Positions 1-6,973 of a stretch of 64,000 nucleotides of DNA are shown here, piece after piece. The DNA is from Blastocatellia bacterium UBA7656. GTDB lineage: Bacteria; Acidobacteriota; Blastocatellia; UBA7656. The DNA lies in NCBI GenBank assembly GCA_002483445.1, contig DLHY01000078.1:14647-78646 (forward strand), read 5' to 3'. Made by a program: the position numbers and the translations under genes. Each line of letters begins with the position of its first letter. The stretch's first letter is position 1. Under the pieces are notes generated by a model. It was not told where the DNA came from. It saw only the letters and a program-made list of their open reading frames with translations, and made no database searches.

Positions 1-224
1 TCCAGCGGGTCTACGCTCAGACCGATGACCTTGACATTGCGACGGTCGAATTCGGATTTGAGACGGGCGACCTCGCCCAGTTCCGTCGTGCAGACGGGCG
101 TGAAATCCTTTGGGTGTGAAAACAGAACTGCCCAACTGTTGCCTATCCACTCGTGGAAGTGAACAGCGCCATCGGTGGTCTCAGCGGTGAAATCGGGAGC
201 GGTGTCGCCTAAACGAATAGCCAT
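1..224 (-). CDS. Peroxiredoxin, 1-Cys (Prx6-like), N-terminal part
   Basis: The reading frame starts with ATG at 224 and runs off the left edge, so only about 75 residues are visible. They include the peroxidatic motif PVCTTE, preceded by the HPKDFTP segment typical of AhpC/TSA proteins; the spacing fits the Prx6/1-Cys group. Such enzymes reduce hydrogen peroxide and organic peroxides in the cytoplasm. An AAAGGAG ribosome site lies just upstream of the start. The resolving cysteine, if any, would be outside the window, so 1-Cys versus 2-Cys is not settled. It is divergent from the HD-GYP gene. Confidence 0.9.
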   Translation of the reverse strand, partial: MAIRLGDTAPDFTAETTDGAVHFHEWIGNSWAVLFSHPKDFTPVCTTELGEVARLKSEFDRRNVKVIGLSVDPL

Positions 225-266
225 AGCTTGATTCTCCTTTCGGGTCTCGATGTTGATTATTCATAA

Positions 267-316
267 GCTCGCCTCAAGGTATCAACATAATGTAAGTCAG
301 GATTGGCTCGCCTCAA
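267..316. promoter_or_regulatory. Direct repeat in the divergent intergenic region
   Basis: The 11-mer GCTCGCCTCAA occurs at 267-277 and again at 306-316, between the peroxiredoxin and the HD-GYP gene. Two identical copies about four helical turns apart could be operator half-sites for the peroxiredoxin promoter, but no regulator is known. I see no gene in the rest of 225-574. Confidence 0.3.
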
Positions 317-574
317 CGCCGGGGAGTATAGCACAGAAGTTTTTAGACTCGCACCTCCTGTCACGCGGCTCAATTCTGATCAAGGGCTGAAATCCAATTG
401 TTTCGAATGTAACGTATACAGCGAGGCACCATCGAATGCGCCCCTGAAGAAGATCATCGTTGAGCCGGAACCCGAACGGGGAAATCGATCCCGCAAAATC
501 GAGGATTCGAATCGCGCTGCCGTTCGGATTATGACTTCAACACTGCGCTCAATCAATTGGAGGAGGATCAGCCT

Positions 575-1999
575 ATGACCGTTCACTATATTGCTGCGAA
601 ACCAAATGTCGTTCAACCAGGTGTCAGCCAAAAAGATTTGCCCCCTGCTGACACGCCGAGAGTGAGACTGTCGCAGGTCATTTCAGCCCTCTCCTACGCC
701 TTGGATATGACGGAGGGCCAGCCTACTGGTCACGCCATAAGAAGCTGCATCATCGGGATGCGATTGGCCTCAGAGATCAGATTGCCTGCGGCCAAACTTT
801 CCGCGCTCTTCTATGCACTGCTGCTGAAAGACTCAGGATGCTCCAGCAATGCCGGAAGAGTCTGCTCGCTTTTCGGCGCGGACGATTTGACCGTCAAGCG
901 AAATTTCAAGACAGTCGACTGGTCGCGATTTTCGCAGTCCTTGGGATATGTCGCGCGCAATGTTTCTCCTAACGCTTCGCCCGTGCAGCGCGCACTTCGA
1001 ATGATGTCTCTGGCATTCGAGGGGCAGAAGGCCGCGAAGGATATAGTTCAGATTCGTTGCGAGCGCGGCGAGCAGATCGCTCGAATGCTCGATCTCCCGG
1101 AAGAAACGGCGCGAGCGATCCGGTCGCTCGATGAACACTGGGACGGACACGGCCATCCCGATGGCTTGAAAGGAAAAGACATCCCGCTGTTGTCGCGCAT
1201 ACTCGGCCTCGCGCAAACGGTGGAAGTTTTCTTTACGACCTATGGCCTCGGCGCAGCTTTCGATATGTTGCAGGAACGCCGCGGGACGTGGTTCGACCCG
1301 ACGCTCGTCGATGCCTTTTTGCCAGTGCGCGCGGATCGCGCTTTCTGGGATCGACTCAAATACGATGACCTTCAGGAGCAGATCGTCGGGCTTGAGCCGG
1401 AAGACCGCGTGCTGATAGCCGATGATGCGCGCGTCGACCGCATCGCCGAGGCATTCGCAAAAGTAGTCGATGCAAAGTCTTCCTGGACATACCGCCATTC
1501 GGAAAACGTCGCCGAGATAGCCGTCGGCATTGGCGAAATTCTCTCTCTGCCCGCAAACGAACTGCGCAAACTCCGCCGCGCCGCCCTGCTTCACGATATT
1601 GGAAAGCTCGGCATATCGAATCTGATTCTCGACAAGGCAGGCCCGCTGACTGACGAGGAGCGAGACGAGATGAAAGGTCACGCCCGCAAGACCAGAGAGA
1701 TTCTCGCCCGCATCAGTTGCTTCAGCGAGATAGCCACGCTTGCCGCTTCTCATCACGAACGATTGGACGGAACGGGGTACTATCAGGGGCTTGAAGGAGA
1801 TTCGATTTCCACATTGGCGCGAATCCTGACCGTTGCCGATATCTATGATGCTTTGACTTCTGATCGCCCCTATCGTCGCGCTTCAACCCGTGAAGAAGCC
1901 CTTGAGATTATGCGAAGGGATGTAGGAGCGGCGCTGTGTCGGCGGGCCTTCACCGGATTGGATCTCTTTTTGAGAAAGCATCGCTATGGAGTTGATTGA
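575..1999 (+). CDS. HD-GYP domain phosphohydrolase with a degenerate first HD module
   Basis: The C-terminal half (about residues 300-470) is a good HD-GYP domain: LLHDIGKLG near residue 340, SHHERLDGTGY near 393 and ADIYDALTSDRPYR further on, the metal ligands of c-di-GMP phosphodiesterases. The N-terminal half has a second related module with EHWDGHGHPDGL near residue 186, but it lacks an intact HD pair. I chose ATG 575 because GGAGGAGG at 559-566 sits right before it; a TTG at 557 overlaps that ribosome site. Predicted role: cytoplasmic hydrolysis of c-di-GMP or a related dinucleotide. No membrane segment or receiver domain is present. Note the tandem-PilZ protein at 12 kb, a possible c-di-GMP reader. 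Confidence 0.85.
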   Translation: MTVHYIAAKPNVVQPGVSQKDLPPADTPRVRLSQVISALSYALDMTEGQPTGHAIRSCIIGMRLASEIRLPAAKLSALFYALLLKDSGCSSNAGRVCSLFGADDLTVKRNFKTVDWSRFSQSLGYVARNVSPNASPVQRALRMMSLAFEGQKAAKDIVQIRCERGEQIARMLDLPEETARAIRSLDEHWDGHGHPDGLKGKDIPLLSRILGLAQTVEVFFTTYGLGAAFDMLQERRGTWFDPTLVDAFLPVRADRAFWDRLKYDDLQEQIVGLEPEDRVLIADDARVDRIAEAFAKVVDAKSSWTYRHSENVAEIAVGIGEILSLPANELRKLRRAALLHDIGKLGISNLILDKAGPLTDEERDEMKGHARKTREILARISCFSEIATLAASHHERLDGTGYYQGLEGDSISTLARILTVADIYDALTSDRPYRRASTREEALEIMRRDVGAALCRRAFTGLDLFLRKHRYGVD

Positions 2000-2016
2000 T
2001 GCCGCGAACGTCCGAC

Positions 2017-2856
2017 TTATTTCTTCCCGCTGACGATAATCGCTTCAGCGGGAAAGCTCATCTGATCGTTCGGGAAATAAGAGCGAGAGGCTTCTTTCAA
2101 ATCAATCACAAGCGCGCGAATTCGATCCTCAGACAATTGTTTGAGCTTGTCTCTGAGCGATTCGCTCATCTCCGAGCGCAGGAGCCAGAACTCTTCAAAC
2201 GAGACAGGAGTATCGATTTGAAACTTGAGAATTCGTTCTTTCACATCAACTGCTCTCGCCTGCGTGAGAAGTCCTGCAAGTTTGCCCGACTCGGCGAAGC
2301 GAAATGCGCCGGGAGAATCGGGGCCTTCAGGCGGTGATTCAATGTAACGTGACAGCGCTTCAGTGACGGTGCCGAAGAATGGATTGAACTGGCGGTCGCG
2401 CCAGACGGCAAAAGCGATACTGCCCGCGGGTTTGACGACGCGAAGCATTTCGCTAATTCCGGCAAGCGGGTCGGGGAAGAACATCACGCCGAGCCTTGAG
2501 ACTGCGCGATCAAACGATTCGCTTTCGAAGGGAAGCTGATCAGCCGCGCATTGTTGAAATGAGATGTTGGTGAGTTGGAGCTTTTTTGATTCGCGTCGGG
2601 CAGCCTCGACCATTTCACTTGCGATGTCTGTGCAAACGACTGATCCCCGCGCTCCGACAATTTCGGAGATAGTCAGCGAAGGCTCGCCCGCGCCGCCCGC
2701 GACATCAATGACTCGATGGCCTTCACAGATCGCGGCCTCTTCGATCAGGGCGCGAGTGATCGGCGCAAACATCCGCCGAATTGCGGGGCGGTGTTTTTCC
2801 CAGTAAGGCGCAGACTCGCGCCATGCGTTGACGACTTCATCAGGTGATTGGGTCAT
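2017..2856 (-). CDS. Class I SAM-dependent methyltransferase
   Basis: This 279-residue protein has the SAM-binding motif VIDVAGGAGEPSL (about residues 49-61), a following acidic strand end, and a UbiE/Methyltransf_11-type fold pattern including the RLGVMFFPDP segment. It probably methylates a small molecule or lipid. The start lies only 13 bp after the ketosynthase stop codon, with no clear ribosome site, so it is probably translated from the same message. Pairing with a ketosynthase suggests it decorates the product of that enzyme. The substrate cannot be read from sequence. Confidence 0.8.
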   Translation of the reverse strand: MTQSPDEVVNAWRESAPYWEKHRPAIRRMFAPITRALIEEAAICEGHRVIDVAGGAGEPSLTISEIVGARGSVVCTDIASEMVEAARRESKKLQLTNISFQQCAADQLPFESESFDRAVSRLGVMFFPDPLAGISEMLRVVKPAGSIAFAVWRDRQFNPFFGTVTEALSRYIESPPEGPDSPGAFRFAESGKLAGLLTQARAVDVKERILKFQIDTPVSFEEFWLLRSEMSESLRDKLKQLSEDRIRALVIDLKEASRSYFPNDQMSFPAEAIIVSGKK

Positions 2857-2869
2857 GTGGGTATCAAAC

Positions 2870-4144
2870 TTAGGCTCTCGAAAATTTCCTGAATACCATC
2901 GCGGAGTTCTTCGAGCCGAATGCTATGCAGTTGCAAAGAGCCGTGTCTATCCGCATCTCGCGCCCGCGATTGGGAACATAATCGAGGTCGCATTCCGCGT
3001 CGGGCGTCTCGACATTGATAGTCGGCGGAGCGAAGTTGTGCTGCATTGCCATCAACGTCGCCACCGCGCCTGCCGCCCCCGATGCTCCCTGCGGATGGCC
3101 TATCATCGATTTCGTAGAGCTTGACGGTATCCGCGTCGCCCGGTCGCCGAAAGCCATTCGCACCGCAGCCGATTCCACTCGGTCGTTGATCTTCGTAGCC
3201 GTTCCATGCAGATTCAGATAATCGATTTCTTCGGTCGTCAGCCCCGCGCTCTCAATGGCCTGACTCATCGCGCGCGCTGCGTCGGCGCCCGTCGGCGCGA
3301 TCTGAACCCGATGGTATGCGTCGCAGGTCGAAGCGTAGCCTGCGACTTCGGCGTATATCTTCGCGCCGCGTTTTATCGCCGCTTCCATCTCTTCGAAGAC
3401 CAGTATCCACGCGCCTTCGCCCAGCACGAACCCGTCGCGGTCTGCGTTGAACGGGCGCGACGCTCGCGCCGGGTCAGCGTTCCACTTCGTCGTCACCGTT
3501 CCCATGCGACAAAAAGCGGTCATCAGCCCGAACGTTATGCACGCTTCTATTCCGCCCGTTACGGCCCTCTCCATCTGGCCGAGTCTTATGGCGTTCATCG
3601 CGTAGCCCATAGCATCGGTCGAGCTTGTGCAGCCGGTCGAAAGCACATGGCTGCATCCGTGAATGCGGAAGTGCATGTTGATTTCGCTCGACAGCATCCC
3701 GACAAACGAAGCGACAATCGAGTAGGGACTGACCCGTCGATAGGCCGCGTCGTGATCGTTGCGATCATAGTATTGCCTGTATTGCCGCTCGGCGAATTCT
3801 ATTCCGCCCGCGCCCGTGCCGACGATGACGCCCGTCTGTTGTCGCTCCAGGTCGGAGAGCGATTCGAAATCAATGCCCGCGTCTGCGGCGGCTTCTTCGA
3901 CGGCGTAGAACGCCATCGGGACTGCGCGCTGCACGCGGTCACGATCCTTTTTGGAGATGTAGCGGTCGAAGTCGAAGTCTTTGACTTCGGCGGCCACTTT
4001 GCACGAAAGCTTTTCAGCGTCGAAGAGCGTGATAGGGCCTGTGCCGCTCACTCCCGCCGATGTAGCTCTCCAGTAATTTTCCCGTCCTGTGCCGTTCGGA
4101 CTGACTGCTCCCATTCCGGTGACAACAACGCGCTTCAAATCCAT
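2870..4144 (-). CDS. Beta-ketoacyl-ACP synthase, FabF/type II PKS KS-alpha-like
   Basis: Full-length 424-residue condensing enzyme. The triad is visible: Cys172 in STGCTSSTDA, His313 in NLHGTATK and His350 in KSMIGHPQG. The nucleophile context TGCTSSTDA is closer to ketosynthase-alpha enzymes of type II polyketide systems than to primary-metabolism FabF, which usually has DACAT/DACSS. No chain-length factor or ACP gene is next to it. With the following methyltransferase and the upstream esterase, LolA-like and MMPL genes it may make an acyl or polyketide-like lipid. A housekeeping FabF paralogue role is the alternative. Confidence 0.85.
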   Translation of the reverse strand: MDLKRVVVTGMGAVSPNGTGRENYWRATSAGVSGTGPITLFDAEKLSCKVAAEVKDFDFDRYISKKDRDRVQRAVPMAFYAVEEAAADAGIDFESLSDLERQQTGVIVGTGAGGIEFAERQYRQYYDRNDHDAAYRRVSPYSIVASFVGMLSSEINMHFRIHGCSHVLSTGCTSSTDAMGYAMNAIRLGQMERAVTGGIEACITFGLMTAFCRMGTVTTKWNADPARASRPFNADRDGFVLGEGAWILVFEEMEAAIKRGAKIYAEVAGYASTCDAYHRVQIAPTGADAARAMSQAIESAGLTTEEIDYLNLHGTATKINDRVESAAVRMAFGDRATRIPSSSTKSMIGHPQGASGAAGAVATLMAMQHNFAPPTINVETPDAECDLDYVPNRGREMRIDTALCNCIAFGSKNSAMVFRKFSRA

Positions 4145-4165
4145 AGAGGCTCCTCCGAAAATGTA

Positions 4166-4186
4166 CAGCAGGCTGGCAGCCTGCTG
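4166..4186. repeat. REP-like palindrome, copy 1
   Basis: CAGCAGGCT and AGCCTGCTG form a perfect 9-bp stem around GGC in the 192-bp gap upstream of the ketosynthase. The same palindrome with one change recurs at 15739-15759, also next to a TGTACAT sequence, and a weaker relative lies at 27821-27847. It may act as a transcript-stabilising hairpin. Confidence 0.6.
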
Positions 4187-4336
4187 CTCCCCCGATTTCC
4201 ATACCTTCCAGTCATGCGCAACCTGGCAGGTCGCGCTACATCAAGACCCCCTTGAAATGTGTCCGCTTCGTTGGCCTGTATTCTAAGTCAACAGAGATGA
4301 TTTAGCCATGTCGAGAGGTTGATCGCGGAATCCCGC

Positions 4337-5005
4337 TCAAAGTTGTTCGAGCATTTCGTGAGCGCGCGCTTTATCGCGCAGGTTCTCGAACTCCCACAGG
4401 GGGTCAACAGGCGAGGCGATTATCTTTTCAAGCAAAGCAACAGCGCGACTCGACTCTTTTACATCGAGCGCGAACTCTGCGGCGTAAATCAACGTGACGC
4501 TGTTTGAGGGGGCAAGCTCGATAGCGCGATCAAAACACTCGCGGCTGCGCGAGAGGCTCCCGCCTATCAATCGCGGCGCTTTGTGATATAACCGACCCAT
4601 AACTCTCAGCGGCCCTGCGCCGTGATAGTCGGCTGATATCTCCGACGCGCGAGCGAGTTCTTTTCTGGCGCGAAGCAACGCCATCGCGCCTTTCAACCCC
4701 TTTGCGGCTTCGGCAAAGAGCGCGAGATTTACGCCCGACCAGAAATGGCCTTCGACTCTTTCATCTGACAGGCGAGCGGCCTTCCGTCCGGCTTCTATGC
4801 CTAAAGCGTGAAGCTGTCGTTTTGCTTTTATGGAAGTCGTTTCCTGGCCGAGAAAAAAATATGCGCGCGCGAGCCGCCATTGCGAGTCGATTTGCTCATG
4901 GCCTGTGAGCAGGACGAGCGACTGTCCGACTGCGCCCGGACGCCCTCGTTGATTGTAAAGCTCGTCGGCGCGTTTTATCGCTTCAGTAAAATCGTCTGTA
5001 GTCAT
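4337..5005 (-). CDS. TPR protein resembling the TRAP-transporter TatT component
   Basis: A 222-residue alpha-helical protein with TPR-like helices. The stretch MGRLYHKAPRLIGG followed by a TPR with FDRAIELAPSN resembles the TatT family, which has LGGD.KAR.HFERAIEL in the same place. No signal peptide is evident, so a cytoplasmic scaffold is possible. The esterase gene ends 17 bp upstream, so the two are probably co-transcribed. No TRAP permease genes are nearby, so the family resemblance should not be read as a transport function. Confidence 0.6.
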   Translation of the reverse strand: MTTDDFTEAIKRADELYNQRGRPGAVGQSLVLLTGHEQIDSQWRLARAYFFLGQETTSIKAKRQLHALGIEAGRKAARLSDERVEGHFWSGVNLALFAEAAKGLKGAMALLRARKELARASEISADYHGAGPLRVMGRLYHKAPRLIGGSLSRSRECFDRAIELAPSNSVTLIYAAEFALDVKESSRAVALLEKIIASPVDPLWEFENLRDKARAHEMLEQL

Positions 5006-5022
5006 TGCTCAACGATGACGGG

Positions 5023-5757
5023 TCATTTTTGAAAATCGTACTGCCTGTATTTCGGCTCGGCCATCTCATGCTTTTTCAGGAAATCCCATGCGTCGCTGTT
5101 TATCTTCGACGCAAGATCATAATAATTATGGCCGTGGTTCGGGATTTCCGTCAGTATCGCTGAAAAGCCTTTTTCATTCAATGCGTCACGAGTGGCACGC
5201 ACATCGGATAGAGGAAAGAATGGGTCTTGCGTGCCGACGATGATCGATAAGGGGATTTTGCGCTCGGCCTGAGCGATGAATGAATACTCCTTCTTTTGCA
5301 TCGCCCCGGCATGAACAGCGGTTGCGGCGAAATAATTTGATTCGAGCAGAGAGATAATCAGAGCAAAAGAAGCTCCGGCTGAATGGCCGAACAGGTAAAT
5401 CCTTCGCGGATCGACTCTGTGTTTCAGCTTGATCCATTCGACAATCTCGTACAGAAAATCAGGCCCGTCGATTGGCGCAAACCATCCCTGCGAGTTCTGA
5501 GCATCGGGGCCAACGAGGATGATGCCTTCCTTGCTGGCAAGGTCTTTCCACTTCTCAACGAGCGACGATCCGTTTCGCCCCGATCCGTGCAGCAACACGA
5601 TCATCGGCGCAGGCGCTTTGATCGAATCGGGAACGAAAAGATAATAGCTGCGCTTCCTGCCTTGCGACTCTATCGTTTCCTTCACGATGTTTTCCGGCAA
5701 GGCTATGGCTGAAATCGCAAGCAGGATAATGAAGAAAACAGTCAGGCATAGTCGCAT
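5023..5757 (-). CDS. Secreted alpha/beta hydrolase, PHB-depolymerase/esterase type
   Basis: A 244-residue protein with an N-terminal signal peptide (residues 1-19) and the alpha/beta-hydrolase landmarks: oxyanion HGSGRNG at 57, nucleophile elbow FGHSAGAS with Ser126, probable acid Asp178 in VGTQDPFF, and His208/210 in PNHGHNYYD. It probably hydrolyses an ester in the periplasm. GGAGGG lies before the ATG inside the 15-bp gap after the lipoprotein stop codon, so it belongs to the same operon. Confidence 0.8.
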   Translation of the reverse strand: MRLCLTVFFIILLAISAIALPENIVKETIESQGRKRSYYLFVPDSIKAPAPMIVLLHGSGRNGSSLVEKWKDLASKEGIILVGPDAQNSQGWFAPIDGPDFLYEIVEWIKLKHRVDPRRIYLFGHSAGASFALIISLLESNYFAATAVHAGAMQKKEYSFIAQAERKIPLSIIVGTQDPFFPLSDVRATRDALNEKGFSAILTEIPNHGHNYYDLASKINSDAWDFLKKHEMAEPKYRQYDFQK

Positions 5758-5772
5758 AAGCTTTGCCCTCCT

Positions 5773-6609
5773 TCACCGCAGAGAAATTTTCTTCAGGTTC
5801 TCGCGACTGAAGATCGCATCACTCAGATTCTGATCATATTTCACGGTGAGGGTTTCGAATTCGACTTTTTTCTGTCGCGCGATGTTATCGACCGTCCATC
5901 GCATTCGCGTCCAGTATTGGCCCGTCTTTTCCAGCTTATCGACAGTCACGCGGCGGGCCAGTTCCGTTTCATTGAAATAAAACTCGGCCCCGGCAAGCGC
6001 AAAACTATCCTCGGCCAGAAACACGATCAGCCGTTGAAACTTCGATTCCTGTCCCGGCTTCAACCGTCCGTCGAGCTTGTAGCTGCGACGCGCGCCTGCC
6101 TGCTCGATGCCCGCAAGCTTGAATTCGTATTTTTCAGGTTGCCCGTCGGCAAGCTCCTGAAGCGACATTCCGAACAGAGAGTCTTCGCCCATCACATTCT
6201 TCGTGCTTACGAATGAACTGCTGCTTTGCGCATAGCGAAGTCCTTCGATTTCTCCCTGCGGGCTTATCAGCACCAGACCCGAACGGTCGCGCTGATCGGG
6301 AGAAGCGAATTCTATGAGCATCTGCTCGCCTGACTGCCCGCGCTTTCGATAAACAGTCATCGACACTTCCTGCGAACTTCCGTCGGCTTCCGTGATTCGG
6401 GCGCGCGATTTCACTTCGCTCGTCTGATAGCCTTCCGCCGCGCGGTATCGCTTGAACACTTCAGCGACCGTGATCGCGGGAGTCGCAGGCGGAGCTTTTT
6501 CTTCGGGCTGACGGGTGGTTTCTTTATCGCAGGCCGAGAGAAAGGCCGCGATCAAAATAATCGATGCCGCGAAAATCTTCGCTCGAAACATTGAAGAGAA
6601 AAAAATCAT
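5773..6609 (-). CDS. LolA-like outer-membrane lipoprotein-sorting family lipoprotein
   Basis: The start at 6609 is chosen because AGGAAA precedes it and the product then opens with a lipoprotein signal ending in LSAC about 26 residues in. After a proline-rich spacer, the rest matches the LolA-like outer membrane lipoprotein-sorting family often encoded beside MMPL transporters: YRKRGQSGEQMLIEF, GLRYAQSS, and a C-terminal beta-rich part. Such proteins are thought to carry lipids through the periplasm. The MMPL gene is upstream on the same strand, separated by a 364-bp gap holding repeats. Confidence 0.75.
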   Translation of the reverse strand: MIFFSSMFRAKIFAASIILIAAFLSACDKETTRQPEEKAPPATPAITVAEVFKRYRAAEGYQTSEVKSRARITEADGSSQEVSMTVYRKRGQSGEQMLIEFASPDQRDRSGLVLISPQGEIEGLRYAQSSSSFVSTKNVMGEDSLFGMSLQELADGQPEKYEFKLAGIEQAGARRSYKLDGRLKPGQESKFQRLIVFLAEDSFALAGAEFYFNETELARRVTVDKLEKTGQYWTRMRWTVDNIARQKKVEFETLTVKYDQNLSDAIFSRENLKKISLR

Positions 6610-6678
6610 AATCGTTTCCTGAAACATAAGCTTGCGAAAAGCGAAGCCTGCGTAGCGCGTCAGTATGGAAGGAAAGAA

Positions 6679-6832
6679 CTTCTCATTAACACCTCGATGA
6701 ATCGAGGTGACGAGAGGCGCGACTTTCCCCCCCAACGGTTTCAACCGTTCCCGAGAGGCAAAACCTTGAAACGGTTGAAGACCATCAACCCGCTCGCGGT
6801 TCACCCGGCTAAAGCAGGGTGTTAATGAGAGG
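6679..6832. mobile_element. MITE-like element with inner palindromes
   Basis: The ends CTTCTCATTAACACC (left) and GGTGTTAATGAGAGG (right) are inverted repeats matching at 14 of 15 positions and enclose about 150 bp. Inside are short perfect hairpins: ACCTCGAT/ATCGAGGT (6691-6708), AACGGTT/AACCGTT (6734-6749), GGTTGA/TCAACC (6774-6790) and an imperfect ACCCGGCT..AGCAGGGT at 6803-6820. There is no transposase frame. It separates the MMPL gene from its lipoprotein partner. A REP cluster is the alternative reading. Confidence 0.55.
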
Positions 6833-6884
6833 AGTCCTCCCGGTCGTCAGAGACGATGCCCTGAAAGTATGAAAAACAGGTGAC

Positions 6885-6933
6885 GACTCCAAATAACGGA
6901 CTCCAGACTCCAGACTCCAGACTCCAGACTTTT
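6885..6933. repeat. 7-bp tandem repeat GACTCCA
   Basis: GACTCCA occurs at 6885 and then four times without a gap from 6899 to 6926, with a decayed GACTTTT after it; the first copy is in 7-bp phase with the rest. It lies just beyond the stop codon of the MMPL gene. A GCCCTGAAAGTATGA sequence that recurs near 15.7 kb lies at 6858-6872. Confidence 0.8.
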
Positions 6934-6973
6934 CCTTTCGCTTTTTCCCTTTTGCCTTGCGGCGCAGCCGCGC

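Noticed and set aside
3206..4255. Open frame of 349 codons on the plus strand
   Set aside because: Antisense to the ketosynthase; Arg/Ala/Val-rich composition and no motif.
4337..5005. TRAP transporter component
   Set aside because: Only a resemblance to TatT; no permease or binding-protein genes nearby, so no transport role is claimed.
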